Source: Dendrolimus kikuchii | Taxonomy: Eukaryota > Arthropoda > Insecta > Lepidoptera > Lasiocampidae | Length of the DNA stretch: 64,000 bases | Assembly (NCBI GenBank): GCA_019925095.2 | Contig: CM034403.1 | Coordinates: 8,127,690-8,191,689, forward strand | Direction of reading: 5' to 3' | Part shown: piece after piece, positions 1-11,411 of the stretch | Layout: each line of letters begins with the position of its first letter | How positions within the stretch are numbered: position 1 is the stretch's first letter | Position numbers and translations under genes: made by a program | Notes under the pieces: model-generated | What the model was told of the DNA's origin: nothing | Seen by the model: the letters and a program-made list of their open reading frames with translations, nothing else | The model's database searches: none

Positions 1-68
1 TAGAACATATTTTGGATTGTGTTGAACAAGTTATTAATATATTTAAAAATTTAAAAGCAGTGACTTAC

Positions 69-251
69 CACCAGAAGGTAGATTGGCGTTAGTCTTGTAC
101 TCTCTGTCCTCGTTAGAGAGTGACCGTAATCTAGTTGCTGATGAACTCTTGTAGTCTATTTCTCTAAACGTAATGGGCGCGCTGTCACCTGGCATGAACT
201 GTGCCCGCTGGAACCCAAAAGATCGTATTTGGTGTGTTGATACATTTGTAC
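69..251 (-). CDS. Runx: Probable Runx downstream (linker) exon
   Basis: A 183-bp open segment has an excellent acceptor (TTTTTTTCAG|GT) and donor (G|GTAAGT) on the minus strand. Both junctions are phase 1, exactly as needed to follow the 10911-11024 exon; the joined codon is A|GT, Ser. It encodes about 61 residues, starting TNVSTHQIRSFGFQRAQFMP and ending in a Ser/Arg/Asn-rich stretch (SSSATRLRSLSNEDREYKTN). The R-x-F-G-F-Q segment lies where other Runx proteins have a short conserved patch after the Runt domain, but I cannot name a match with certainty. Because it is phase 1 at both ends it could be skipped without a frameshift. No other gene on this strand competes for it. The membership is inferred from splice phase, strand and position. 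Confidence 0.7.
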
Positions 252-537
252 CTGAAAAAAATAGTTGTAGAATTGTAATTCAATTCTTAGATTTGGTCGT
301 GATAGACCGATTTTAGTGTATAATATATTTGTATGGTATTTATAATAAATTCTTAGCAAGATCACACTCTATGACTTTTGCATTATGTTGGCATCCAGTT
401 TAATATTCAGTTAAGTAAATATACCTAAATATTAGTATAACGACCAATATAAATGCAAAAAATAAATTTTCATGACAATCCGTCAACATCGAAAATTATT
501 TTGATGCATTTTTATTCGCAGGAATCGCTACTGTTAT

Positions 538-604
538 AGAATATGGACCTAAGATATCATCAGCAAATCTATGGGCCCTGTTGGATGTAGGTCTCCCACT
601 TTTA
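538..604 (-). mobile_element. LINE 3'-terminal fragment
   Basis: The minus strand reads KWETYIQQGP, a decayed version of the GEAYIQQWTWIG-type C-terminus seen at 10530-10710. It is followed by a TGATGATA tail. This resembles the end of endonuclease-reverse transcriptase LINEs common in moths and butterflies. Only the terminus is present. Confidence 0.5.
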
Positions 605-606
605 AG

Positions 607-636
607 TTATATATCCCAGTATCCATAATCGTCGAA
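607..636. other. Left flank of SINE copy
   Basis: Short unique-looking sequence between the LINE 3' end at 540-605 and the tRNA-derived SINE starting at 638. No duplicated target site is obvious at this copy. Confidence 0.2.
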
Positions 637-637
637 T

Positions 638-872
638 GTCGTGGTAGCGTAATGGCTAGCATACGCGTCCGAAACTCCAAGAGCGTGGATTCGAATCCTG
701 GCTTCCGGCCATGCACGATTTAGGCTGATGTATATATTGTTACAATTACCACGTGCTAATAACGGTGAAGGAAAACATCGTGATGAAACCCGCACATCGA
801 GATAGCCGATGTGTTAAACCTGCCAGCCGCCTTGGACATGCGTGGCGGGTATTCTGTCAGTTACCCTATAGT
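638..872 (+). mobile_element. tRNA-derived SINE (family G)
   Basis: The element starts with a tRNA-like head. The A-box region is TGGTAGCGTAATGGC and the palindromic B box GGATTCGAATCC lies at 687-698. A tRNA-unrelated body follows with the shared motifs ATATTGTTACAATTACCACG, TGGCGGGTATTCTGTC and CATCGAGATA. Other copies in the window allow the family to be recognised (23562-23846, 44168-44447, 52873-53105). The 3' end is degraded. The tRNA-like head is not an authentic tRNA gene. Confidence 0.8.
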
Positions 873-937
873 AGGTCTGCTGCTGCAGCTGCAACTGCTG
901 GCAGTGGCACGTTTATGAGCTCTAATTATTATATATC

Positions 938-990
938 CGTGCACGAACGGAGAAAGGATACAATTTCCTACGGGCGGGCGGCAACGCCAA
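938..990 (+). repeat. Family-A repeat, 5' fragment
   Basis: Matches the first 50 bases of the family-A repeat (ATCCGTGCACGAACGGAGAA...) and then diverges. It lies only 460 bp from a complete copy in the same orientation. Confidence 0.6.
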
Positions 991-1450
991 ACGACGTTGT
1001 ACTTACGACAACTCACATTTTACTAAGCAGTTGAGATTTTACATACAAATAATAAGTATATTACGACTATTATTCACTTTTAATCATTATCAATGTTTTT
1101 TTAAACAAGCTCGTAGCTAAATCTCAACATTCGGGCCCCTGCACAAAAACTAATCATTATTTTCTTCTTGCTATTAAAGCAACTTATCTGAAGCATGGAT
1201 CAGGAGGTGATCAGTGGTCTGAAGACATATTTTAATGCATTGAAAGATTGTTTGAATAGATCTTATTTAAAATGATTCCCTTTAACATTGTACTTTAAAT
1301 ACCTAAGTATGATTTGCTTCGGGAATCTTTGAAAATCGTTATAAACGGAGTTTACAATATCTTGAACTCCCATTATTACATTCTAGCCTTAACTCTTGCA
1401 AATCTATGTAATGGTGTAATGTCTATCGTGAGGATACCTTATAGGCTAAT

Positions 1451-1770
1451 ATCCACGCAGGAACGGAGAAAGAATACAATTTCCTGCGGCCAGGCGGCCT
1501 GTCGTAAGAGGCGACTTAACAACCCACAGCCAGGTGGTAGGGCGTTTGCCCGACTGGATGGCTACCACCCCTGGTTTAGAGTATGCCTCCATAAAAACCT
1601 TGAGTTGTGTGCCGGCATTAGTGGCGAAGTTCCAGTCTCCCTTAAAAGAGGAGCAGCGCATTTGTATTACCCTTTGGTGTTGCAAATGTCTATAGGCGAT
1701 GGTAATCGCTTTCCATCAGTTGGGCCGTCTGCTTGTCTGCTGAACTGATTCAATAAAATAAAAAAATAAT
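1451..1770 (+). mobile_element. Family-A SINE-like repeat, near complete
   Basis: This is the best reference copy of a roughly 320-bp repeat found about 17 times here. It starts ATCCACGCAGGAACGGAGAA, runs through GTCGTAAGAGGCGAC, GGCATTAGTGGCGAAG and GGTGTTGCAAATGTCTATAG, and ends in CAATAAAATAAAAAAATAAT. The A-rich 3' end and fixed 3' terminus suggest retroposition. I see no tRNA or 5S promoter. Open frames across it are incidental. Confidence 0.75.
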
Positions 1771-3271
1771 ACGGCATGCCAAAATCCTGACCAGCATACA
1801 AACGTTATTATTTCGCTTTGGAGTTCGTAGTCCGCTTGTCTGCTTGTTACGGCTTTGACTCACCGTATTATGAGACTATTGGTTAGTTAATCAATTCAAA
1901 ATATTGGGATTGACCAGCAATTAGCAAGTTTATACTTCTGCTTTTTTCAAGTCGTTTAAAAATCTCTGCAGATAAAGAAAAAGTTTTTAGGTGGAAATGA
2001 AAAATGTGTTCGTAACATTTGCGGGCTACGACAAACAGATTTATTTAAGCCCCGTTTTCTAGATCTGAAAATATTAACACTTCCTTCTTTATATATCTAT
2101 GAAGCAAGAATTTTGATCAGAGGAGACTTAAAATGCTATGAAACCTCCATAGGTGTACGCCATAATACCACATTATGTATTCCCAGCTGTTTCCTTTCTG
2201 AACTCCTAGGTGAACTCGTGTAATAAAAATAAATAAAATAAAATATCCTTGTTCAGTCTACAGGCTGGACAGTTCAAAATAGAGGCCTGCCTTTTTGGTT
2301 ATAATACATGACACTTGTATGGAATGTGTTGATAAGTCCGGTTAAAACTATATAAACCGAAACGTTAAAGCGTTACTATTTTATTCATAATAGCTATATG
2401 AGGTTTGTAGGATTGTTAAAAACGAGTTAAAATACACATGTTATTTATAATCGAAACCTGAATGTGATTATAAATAAAAAGGCAATTGAATTGTTTTTTA
2501 AAGAGACTATAAACCTTGTATAAATATTATGAAGCGGGTTAGAGTTTCGACACTGAAAGCACGTCATATGTGTGGCAAATATGATACCTTCAGTAGTTTT
2601 TATTAAATTAAAGTATAAACAAATCGTTGCGTGTTTTGTATAATAATTTGTAATTTCATTAGTTTCGAAACCCAAGCCTAATTCAATGAAAAAAAGCTAA
2701 GGCAATTCGCTCCCCCAAATTTGAAAAAATCGTAAATAGAATTTAATTTGGAAGATTTCCGGCATCATTAGTCAATTATATTGCAATGTGTCAATCATCT
2801 AATAAGACGGTAACGTGGCTTTTCGGAACCCAAAGGTACCAAAAACGTGCCGGCGATTATTGAGCAGACGGCCTAATTTTTAGAGTCCCATAGTTAAATG
2901 TCAAAAACGGAATATAGGGTAGACTGTACCATTGTTGGCACCCTTCAGTTATGAAATGTTTATATTTTATATTGTACCCTTACAATAATATTAATATTAC
3001 GAGTATAATCATTGCAGGGGTACAAAATAAAAAGATATTTAGGCTTTTAAAGGTTTTGAATGAATTACTGGGATGCCAATTTTTAATGAGCGCGGGGGTC
3101 GGGCTTTCCTACAATTAGGTAGTTAATCCTATTAAGTGCTTATCATCTAAATGTTTCCAAGCCATTTTTGCTCGGGAACTATTGGCATATAGCAGATAGA
3201 ATTTGGGTAGCAAATATCTTATATGAACGATGTTTCTAAGAGAGATTTTTTATTAGTGGACCACAGCAAAT

Positions 3272-3430
3272 AGGCTGATAATCTATCTGATCCTGATGGA
3301 AAGTGGTTACCGTCGCCTATAGATATTTGCAACACCAAACGTACCAATATGCTGTCAGCCTCTAAGTACGGACTGGAAACTGGCCTCAAGTGTTTGTTAT
3401 GGCGGCATACTGTAGACCAGGTATCACACG
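3272..3430 (-). repeat. Family-A repeat, inverted partial copy
   Basis: The minus strand carries the 3' half of family A (GATGGAAAGTGGTTACCGTC...CGGCATACTGTAGACC when read on plus). It is head-to-head with the copy at 3468-3790. Confidence 0.65.
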
Positions 3431-3467
3431 AACTATTTAAGCAATTAGCCGATGTGTTTTCTTTACT

Positions 3468-3790
3468 GTGCAGAAATGGAGACTTAATACAATTTCCTGC
3501 TGCTGGGCGGTCTGTCGTAAGAGGCGGCAAAACAACGCACAGCCAGGTGGTAAGACATTTGCCCGACTGGATGACTACCACCCTTGGTCTAGAGTATGCC
3601 GCCATAACAGCTTTGAGTTGCGTTCCGGCATTAATAGCCAGGTTCCAGTCTCCTTTTAGAGAGCAGCAGCGCATTTGTAGCACCTTTGGTGTTGCAAATG
3701 TCTGTAGACGACAGTAACCGCTTTCCATCAGGCCTGTCTGCTGGCATCTGCCTATCTGCTGAAATCACGCGATATATAAATAAATAAAAA
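3468..3790 (+). mobile_element. Family-A SINE-like repeat, near complete
   Basis: From GCAGAAATGGAGACTTAATA to the A-rich tail AAATAAATAAAAAAAC this copy follows the reference order of family A in full. Two parallel and one antisense open frames cross it and are not genes. Confidence 0.75.
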
Positions 3791-5449
3791 AACATGGTTT
3801 CTTTATGGCTTATTAGCTAAAAAGCAGAAAGAGTAGAATTTCATCACCACTACGGAATCCTTGACTGTGTGTGCATCGACACGCACTTAGCCAGTCTTTT
3901 TGCACGAATTTAAAAACTACAGAAAAAGGTTATGTATAATTAGTTTATGAGTTTACACAATACGTCGATATTGTATGCCGCAATTTACTGTGAAATCGAA
4001 GCAAACAAATGCACGCAGTTAATTATTTGTTTGATAGTGACGGGAATACGACACTGGAATAAGTTATCGATATTATCTACAGTGATATAGTCTGCACTAG
4101 ATTTTATAGCCGCTCTTAAGCGGTTATTGCATTGTACTGATTTAGGTACTTCTTCTCTAAATTAGGTTGGCGTAACAAAGAAAATCGCAATTTTTAGCTA
4201 AGCCACGCCAACTTTCTGTAACTGGTCTCTAAATCAGTGTAGTGTAATAATGGTTTTTAACAAGCAAAATTTTCATACAAAATGGGTTGCCAAGTAGATT
4301 TATGCTACTAATCTAGCGAGTTCATTAAGTACCACAAAGAGATGTAAAATTCTTATCTCAAATGATTAATGTGTGACAACTTCGATCGCGGTAACTTTAT
4401 CAGTTTTTGCATTGCTTATTCATAGAATATTTATATCATCTAGCCAATTCTTTTTATTTTAATTGTCAATTTTACCTATGATGAGCTTAGTACAAGTTGT
4501 GTGCGTTGCAGAAATTGTAATGTGTTATTTTTTATTATTATCGTTATCGATAATTATTAAACAGTTTTACGCAGTTCTGAGTTTAAAAAAATCATGTATT
4601 ATATAAATTCTACATGAAGGTAAATAATCATGGATAGAAACAAATGTCATCAAAACTAAAAGTTTTATATTTATAATAACACTACGTGGACACACATATT
4701 TGCGCCAACACAAAAAATAGTAATAATTGACATTGTTTTTCGTTGAACATGTTCTCACAAAGTTTCTGCGTAGGATGTTAATCGGAGACTATAACTTATA
4801 ATATTTATATAAGATACATAAAATAAAAATAGTGTTACAATTGCATATCTAAGCTATTATTTTAGATTTGTCAAAAGAATCGTTCAAGTAAGTACGTAAA
4901 ACCTCTAAAATGTAATAACTAAACAAAAATGATTTTACCGATAGTCGATATTTTGTTCCGTAGAAATTAGCCAACGCAATTAGCGAGGGTCATTCACAAG
5001 CGGCTTACGCCGGCCCACCTACAAATTAAGTCTATTAACTCAAACTTTTAAGTCCCCGGCACGCGAGATCTTCCTTTCTTGTCCTGTTGAGTTTTGGGGC
5101 TTATTCGTTAAGTACTCGCTTTTGTTCGCCCTTTCTACTCTTTGTTTTATATCTCTATAATAAATAGGATTTTCGTTGTACACTTAAATATGTTGATAAA
5201 TATACCTACATGATATTGCATAAGAAATATAATGAAATAATAAGACTAGACCGCAACTTTGTTTACGCGGGCACTTGGATGAAAAGCATATTTAGTTTAC
5301 ATAAATATATTTTACAAATATTCACAACAAATATAACGTGAACGAGATACTTTAAGTAGTTTCTGAGATATGGGATATTTTTGATTAAATACGTTTTTAT
5401 AGTTCTCAAGTCAAATTATGTAAACAGTGGACGTTTGTCACGTCGTTTG

Positions 5450-5845
5450 CTTGTTACGGCGTGACGGAGTTGAATATGCTGCGATGACTGCGTGGAGTTA
5501 TGCGGAAGGACCACGTTAGGAACTCATAGATTCGCCGCAGCCTTCATATCCGTGATAGCGTACAAACTGTAAGAATGTCGTTTACGTTAGTGCTACCACG
5601 TAATAAGGAAACCGACTACTTATGTGGGGAACAAATGTCTAGCCATGTTGCCTCCACCAGGTCCTGGTCGAAGGGGAAGCATCTGGTTTGACGTCGTTAG
5701 GGATGACATGCGTAACAATGGTCCAACAATTAAGGATGCCGAAGACCGCGCGAAGTGCAGAAGCAAAAGTAGGAAAACGGACCTGGGGCTTAGAGGCAGA
5801 CGTTCCAAACGCAACCAGGAGTTAAGGATAAGATGATGAGAATAG
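5450..5845. mobile_element. LINE fragment with internal inversion
   Basis: The sequence at 5612-5840 encodes, on plus, a LINE C-terminus (GNKCLAMLPPPGPGRRG, then FDVVRDDMRNN and AEDRAKCRSKSRK). The sequence at 5450-5600 matches, on the opposite strand, the region that lies just upstream in the related LINE at 15395-15800. The upstream part is therefore inverted relative to the 3' part, as after twin priming during target-primed reverse transcription. The reading frame is broken and no full ORF remains. Confidence 0.65.
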
Positions 5846-6469
5846 GTCGCAGTCAAGAATTATCAGCTAGTCTTTATATTCTTCAACTCAATGAAAAAGA
5901 TAGGTATGTATATATTGGCACGAAGGTTGTCCCTTTCATGGTCCGCCATGTTGTCAAGTGGCTGGAGTACAAAGGTGATCCTCCATGCCAGTTGTGCATC
6001 GTGCGTGCTTGGAACTTATTACTGAATATAATTTCACTATTGTTTGCCGCTGGCACTGCCACTCCATATGGCGTAACATGTTTTTAGGGGTCCTGTTTTG
6101 ACAAGAACGTTTTGCTATAAATATCAAGGATTTATGCTTTTTTTTCTCTCAGCGAAATTTGCGAAGAATTGCTGAGACATTATAAGCATTACGAACTGTG
6201 TTGATTTAGTTATTAGAATAAAATAAATATTTCTTGGCCAAAATAGTTTTAATGAAAATATAGACCAAATGGGAATACTTCTTCTAATTTTTCCAAAATT
6301 TTCGTCTGGTAAATTACGGATACAATTGAAAATGTGAAAAAACCCTAAAGAAGTTCATTTTTCACATATTTAATTATCACTTGAAAAATATAAATGTAAA
6401 ATACATAAACAAAGCTCTTTCATTTGATAATTCACTGACTTTTTATATAAACCGTCTTTTCGGTGTCTA

Positions 6470-6610
6470 AAACGATTTTCACAAATTCTAAACATGCCGT
6501 GTCTGTACATTAAAGGTATTTAAACAAAAGCAACTGGAATAGACTATATAAATGATGGATGGATGAAACGTATCAATAATAAAGACGAATATAGCAACAG
6601 AACCCTCACG
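6470..6610 (+). repeat. Family-D repeat, 5' fragment
   Basis: CCGTGTCTGTACATTAAAGG...CAACTGGAATAGACTAT matches the beginning of the family-D repeat at 18711-18800. Only the first 140 bp are present. Confidence 0.55.
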
Positions 6611-6829
6611 CCAACCTTTTCTAATCGATCTTAGCTCGTTTTTAGCCAATTTTATCGATAGTTTGAAGTTTCCTTGAACGATTTCTTACTTTCGCGTGAG
6701 TGCACATTGCGATGGCGGAAGACGATATTTTATCATATTAATTAGTCCAATTTTTAAAAGAGGGTAGTTTCAATTTTGTATATACATAAAACAATACTTA
6801 GGTACTAATAATGCTTTATGACTAATGTA

Positions 6830-7044
6830 CATTGATCCAGCTACTGACTTAGGGAGCGGACTGACTTCAAAATATTCAGTCGGGTGTATTGAAGTCAGTC
6901 AGACTTGTTAGCACTGTCAGTACAGTGCATCTGGCATCGTGTAAATTATATTTAAAGTCAGTGACTTTAAATATAATTTACACGATGCAAGTATGAAGTC
7001 AGCACTGGCTTGCTTCGAATTTCAAGTCAGTAGCTGTATCAATA
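6830..7044. mobile_element. mariner-type MITE with TA target duplication and central hairpin
   Basis: This 215-bp element is bounded by TA (6828-6829 and 7045-7046). Its terminal inverted repeats read CATTGATCCAGCTACTGACT on the left and TATTGATACAGCTACTGACT on the reversed right side, two mismatches in about 21. The subterminal motif GAAGTCAGT recurs. The middle is a perfect 27-bp inverted repeat around a single G (6934-6960, 6962-6988). There is no coding capacity, so it would depend on a transposase elsewhere. Confidence 0.85.
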
Positions 7045-8039
7045 TAAATCAGCCTTTAAGGTTTAATGGTAATCAATGTTAAAAATGGTTATATCATGGC
7101 TACAATGGATTTTAATGTGTGTATGTACATATGATTAAACCATTTTATACAAGTAAGACGGTCCCATTGTTTTACTTAATTTAATTTTGTATCTGTATGG
7201 CTACCCGTACGCACGCAATATTATTGCCAATACTAGGTTGCAATAAAATTGAACCATGGAACCATACCGTACACTAAGCAATACAATACTGCTTGCAAAC
7301 AAGCAATATCATTAACAATAAGAAATTATTGCCAATAATACTGTTTGTGCGGGGTAGGCTGTCGTAGAAATTAGTCCGTTTTCCTTAATCATGTATATAA
7401 TCGTCATTAAAAATTCCATATATATACACTTTTTACTTACTTTACTTTTACAAAAAAAGGATAACCATGAAACACTTTGTCTCAAATATTATTATTAGTG
7501 ATGTTTATTCGTATTAAAAATGAAAGAACAAAGCATAGTGAGTTTGTATATATATGCTTATGTGTTAGTATGTATATGTGTGTGTATGAGTGCTGATTAT
7601 TTGCTATGCAATGATACATGCGGTTTTGTTAATTTTTAAATCATGTCATAATTTAATGACGTTATACATAAAATTAATTAAAATTTTATAATTAAACGAC
7701 CTTTCGGTTTCGTTCCAAAAATGATATCAGTAAACGAAGTCCCGTGGGAAGAAAATGTTTATCTACTAGTGGTGATACCACCACACTGCCATACCGCACT
7801 GGCCTTTATCGAACTGTATCGCAAAATATAAATACCTAATGTAAATAATAGAACCGTCCATTACAATTTAATAATAGTTATATATTTTTACCATCGATGA
7901 TATATACCAATATACATATGCATTTGTATAATAACTGTTAGAGTAATGAATGCCATTTTATGTTATGTGTGTAATGAACTTATTTATTATTGAAAATAAG
8001 TTAATTAATTGACTGTGGAAAATTCTTACACAATGTATT

Positions 8040-8199
8040 TTTGTACCGAATAAACTGAAAACTACTGGACAGATTTTAAAAATTCTTTCACCGTTATAAT
8101 GCTACATTATCCCTGAGTAACACAGGCAATATTTATATGTTTATCCAATTAAAAAAAAAATGTCCACCCGCGCAAAGCCAGGACGGGCCAGGCAGCTAG
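8040..8199 (+). mobile_element. Helitron-like element, 5'-truncated
   Basis: Contains AAACTACTGGACAGATTTTA and ATCCCTGAGTAACACAGGC. It ends GGCAGCTAG followed by T at 8200, the CTRR|T end of a Helitron. A CG-rich stretch (CCCGCGCAAAGCC) precedes the end. No TC start is recognisable. Confidence 0.55.
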
Positions 8200-8254
8200 T
8201 CATTCATAACGACGTATTGTACTAACTGAAACGTTTTAAGGCTGGATTCGGGTT

Positions 8255-8466
8255 TTACAAATATTTTTAGAAGTATGAAGGTTTCACCTGCTACGTTTAT
8301 CCTAGAGAATTGGCTTCTCACATCGGTTCTATCAATGTGCAGGTTTCATAATAATATTTTCGCACATAATATCCTAAACAATTTTTAAACCATGCATACT
8401 TTTCGACTAGGATTTGAATCCACGTCTTTGTAATGAAATGCGGATGCGTTAGCCACAAGCTACCAC
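8255..8466 (-). mobile_element. tRNA-derived SINE (family G), diverged
   Basis: The minus-strand head retains a decayed B box (plus reading AGGATTTGAATCC, 8408-8422) and the A-box area (GCGTTAGCCACAAGCTACCAC). Body motifs TCAATGTGCAGGTTTCAT and TTTTCGCACAT are recognisable but old. Confidence 0.55.
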
Positions 8467-9014
8467 AAATTAATGTGTGTAAACTTAGATATAAATATAT
8501 TAGGTGAAAATCTTAATATACGAATAACTCTAAGATGTAATTAAGTATAAGGAGAAGTAACATTCTATTTTAGTGGATAATTGGAAATAGTCATACAAAC
8601 TTTACAGAAGAGTATAATCGTAATTATTTAAACACCACCTCTTGTTTTAAAATTTATCATCTAATTTATTTTTAACTTATAGATGCAAAACATTAAAAAT
8701 GACATTGTGCAAATACGCATTAAGTTTTAATAGTATAGGGGTATAGAGGGAATAATAAATATTTTAATTGTTTATACCCCGTGCGGTTTTTGTTGGACGG
8801 CATCGAATAATAACAAATGGGCTTGTGCATGACCAGCCCGATCAAATTATCTTTCATACTTGTTTTGTAATTAATTCGTAATATGTGTGATGACCTGCCA
8901 ACCCGCATCCGACACGAGTGGTGTGATGTGCCTTTTAACGGTTTCATACCAATATTTCTTAACGAAAACAAAACCAATTTCAAACTTAAAAGTAAAAAAT
9001 AAATATTTTCTACA

Positions 9015-9203
9015 ACTAGACCCCGTAGGTGGCGCTGGATCGGGTTTAAGATTTCAATTTTTTCAGGGCAGGACGTCTGCCGAGATGTGTCTTTGGTGGG
9101 TCCCGGGATGGTTTAGATTCTCAATTAGACCCGGTTGGGGGCGCTGGAATCGGGTTCTAGATTTTTATTTTTTTAGGGCAGGACAAGTCTGCCGAGACGC
9201 TAG
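9015..9203 (+). mobile_element. Helitron-like element, family C, doubled 3' module
   Basis: Two successive copies of the module GTAGGTGGCGCTGGATCGGG...TTTTCAGGGCAGGACGTCTG...GCCGAGA are followed by CTAG (9200-9203) and T. The same module occurs at 11940-12163 and 53520-53610. The 110-codon open frame across it is incidental. Confidence 0.6.
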
Positions 9204-9289
9204 TTACAAACAAATTTGATTCCATAAACCAGTTGAGAACCTTCTCCTTTTGAAAGTCGGTTAAAAACGATCAAATTTCAAAACTTTTT

Positions 9290-9785
9290 GTCGATTAGCT
9301 CAGACGTGCGATACAACTATAGACGGAGCCTACCTGAACAAAAATGTCAAATAAAGTGAAGCGTTTTTAAAATTTATATAATACTAGTTGTATCCGAGAC
9401 ATCGTCGGCGTGGAAGTTGTTTTCAAAACCCCCCGATTTTGAAACATTCTTCATTGGTGCTCTACTCCTATTGGTCTTAGCGTGATGATATGTAGCCTAT
9501 AATAGCCTTCCTCGATAAACGGGCTATCTAACACTGAAAGAATTTTTCAAATCAGACCAGTAGTTCCTGAGTTTAGCGCGTTCAAGCAAACAAACAAACA
9601 AACTCTTCAGCTTTATATACCAGTATAAGATACACGTGGGTTGCGTTTGTGTGGTTTATAGTAATGTATGCACAGAAAACGATTTCACCTTTATCGTAAC
9701 GCAATGTGGTGCGATTGGCGTCCTATTCCAAAATTAGCTTCCTTTAGCCGGCTTCACTCTTAGAGTTCGGGGCTCATTCTACCTA
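9290..9785 (+). repeat. Family-H repeat interrupted by a Helitron
   Basis: The flanks 9290-9383 (ATAGACGGAGCCTAC, CAAATAAAGTGAAGCG) and 9631-9785 (GTGGGTTGCGTTTG, GGCTTCACTCTTAGAG, TTCGGGGCTC) align with the continuous copy at 42955-43220. The inserted block corresponds to the Helitron at 9384-9630. Confidence 0.6.
9384..9630 (-). mobile_element. Non-autonomous Helitron
   Basis: Read on minus, the 247-bp element starts TCTTATACTGGTATATAAAG, passes through a short TTTG array, and ends AACTAG. It is preceded by A and followed by T, the exact A|T target of Helitrons. It has no coding capacity. It sits inside repeat family H. Confidence 0.82.
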
Positions 9786-10244
9786 TTTTGATCGTCCGGA
9801 GTCAATACCTTTATCATTTATACAGTTTCTTAGAACATTTTCATTTAGATTTTAGCAGAAATTTGAAGCATGATACATGTTCCAAAATACTTCGTATCTG
9901 TAATTTTAATCAATGTATCGTATTTATACGAATTTTATTTGAAAGTATTTTAAAGATCTACCAGCTCGGTTTTTGTCAGAGTTACTTCTTACGTTTGTAG
10001 GCACTTATTACGACTCTGATGATTCGATGATTGAATCAAGTAAGACTTGGCTTCAAGGTCTTTGTTTTAGTTATAAATCCTTTAAACACTTACATAATAT
10101 TTTGTCTTCATAAAAAAAAATAAAGAAAAATTAGAGTTTGACAGGAATTTAAAGGATAATGTACGGCAATGCAAACTTATAAAAAATATAACACTGGTTA
10201 AAAGTAGTTAAAGGATATTAAATGTTGTTAATTGTATGTGGTAT

Positions 10245-10352
10245 TGTCGTAGAGTCATGTTGGAATTATTATCTTGATTACAGTTCTTAGCGATGTAATA
10301 CCACGTCCTTACACATTACCGGAATGAAACGATAGCCTTGAGCAATAAAAAA
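10245..10352 (+). repeat. Family-E repeat fragment
   Basis: GGAATGAAACGATAGCCTTG followed by AGCAATAAAAAAAA resembles the front half of family E (43690-43965), with the pyrimidine-rich part absent. Confidence 0.5.
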
Positions 10353-10529
10353 AAAGAAGAATTGTGTATGAATTTTATTTTTTGGATCTATTACAAGAGC
10401 TTTCTCGATTGGCGTCAGTCAAAGACCTCAAATGTGGCTGGAGCTTATGTAAATGGGCTCGGTCTTCGCTCGGTTTACATTTGATTGAAGATTCACCAAT
10501 ACTGACATTGGCTGGATACACTTCTCTTC

Positions 10530-10735
10530 AGCCAATCCATGTCCACTGCTGGATGTAGGCCTCCCCGAGTTTCCACCACATATCCCGGTTTTTCGCCTTC
10601 CGCATCTAGCCCCTGCCGGCGACCTTGCGCAGGTCGTCTGTCCACCGGACTGGAGGGCATCCTACGCTACGCCTACCGAGACGCGGTCTCCACTACAGGA
10701 CATGTTTGCTCCATCGACCTGCGACCAACGTGACC
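10530..10735 (-). mobile_element. LINE 3'-terminal coding fragment
   Basis: The minus strand reads PPVRWTDDLRKVAGRG, a TAG stop, then MRKAKNRDMWWKLGEAYIQQ and WTWIG. This is the C-terminus of a lepidopteran endonuclease-reverse transcriptase LINE (RWTDDL and GEAY-QQW are its usual landmarks). The in-frame stop shows it is dead. It abuts Runx exon 10911-11024 at 175 bp. Confidence 0.75.
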
Positions 10736-10884
10736 AACCCACTACTACTTCAACATGCTAATCTTGCGAGCTATGTCGGTTACCTTATATCCTAATTTCT
10801 AATGTTATGCATAAGAGAGGCACCTAAAATAGCTCACTGATCGACTTTAAATTTATGGCTTAATACACAAAATGTGTAAAGTTA

Positions 10885-11097
<213 letters not shown>

Positions 11098-11124
11098 TTA
11101 TGGCGAAATACGTATATAGATATA

Positions 11125-11245
11125 GATTTTTATCCGTGCAGGAACTGAGAATGAATAGTCATTTCTGCAGCCGGGCAGCTTGCGACACAACAATCCACAG
11201 CCAGATGATAGGGCATTTGTCCATCTGGACAGTTGTTACCACCTC
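11125..11245 (+). repeat. Family-A repeat, 5' half
   Basis: ATCCGTGCAGGAACTGAGAA through CCACAGCCAGATGATAGGGC to TGTTACCACCTCTGATCAAG follows the first 120 bp of family A, missing the GTCGTAAGAGG segment. It begins only 100 bp from a Runx exon. Confidence 0.6.
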
Positions 11246-11411
11246 TGATCAAGGGAATGTTCTCATAACATCATAGCGTACGTTTGTCGTGTTTTAATGA
11301 TTTTAACTGCGACATTTTATTTAGTTTTATACGTAGTTTTAATTATGTGTACTAGTTGTGAAAACCTAAGAAAAAACAGTCCGGCAGTGGCCAGCTTTAA
11401 TTGCTGGAGTA

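Noticed and set aside
638..710. tRNA gene.
   Set aside because: A and B boxes are present, but the cloverleaf is degenerate and the sequence continues into a dispersed repeat body; it is a SINE head. The same applies to 17183, 23846, 44447, 52663 and 53985.
3219..3728. 169-codon minus-strand frame.
   Set aside because: It consists of an inverted pair of family-A repeats; similar frames recur wherever that repeat occurs on either strand.
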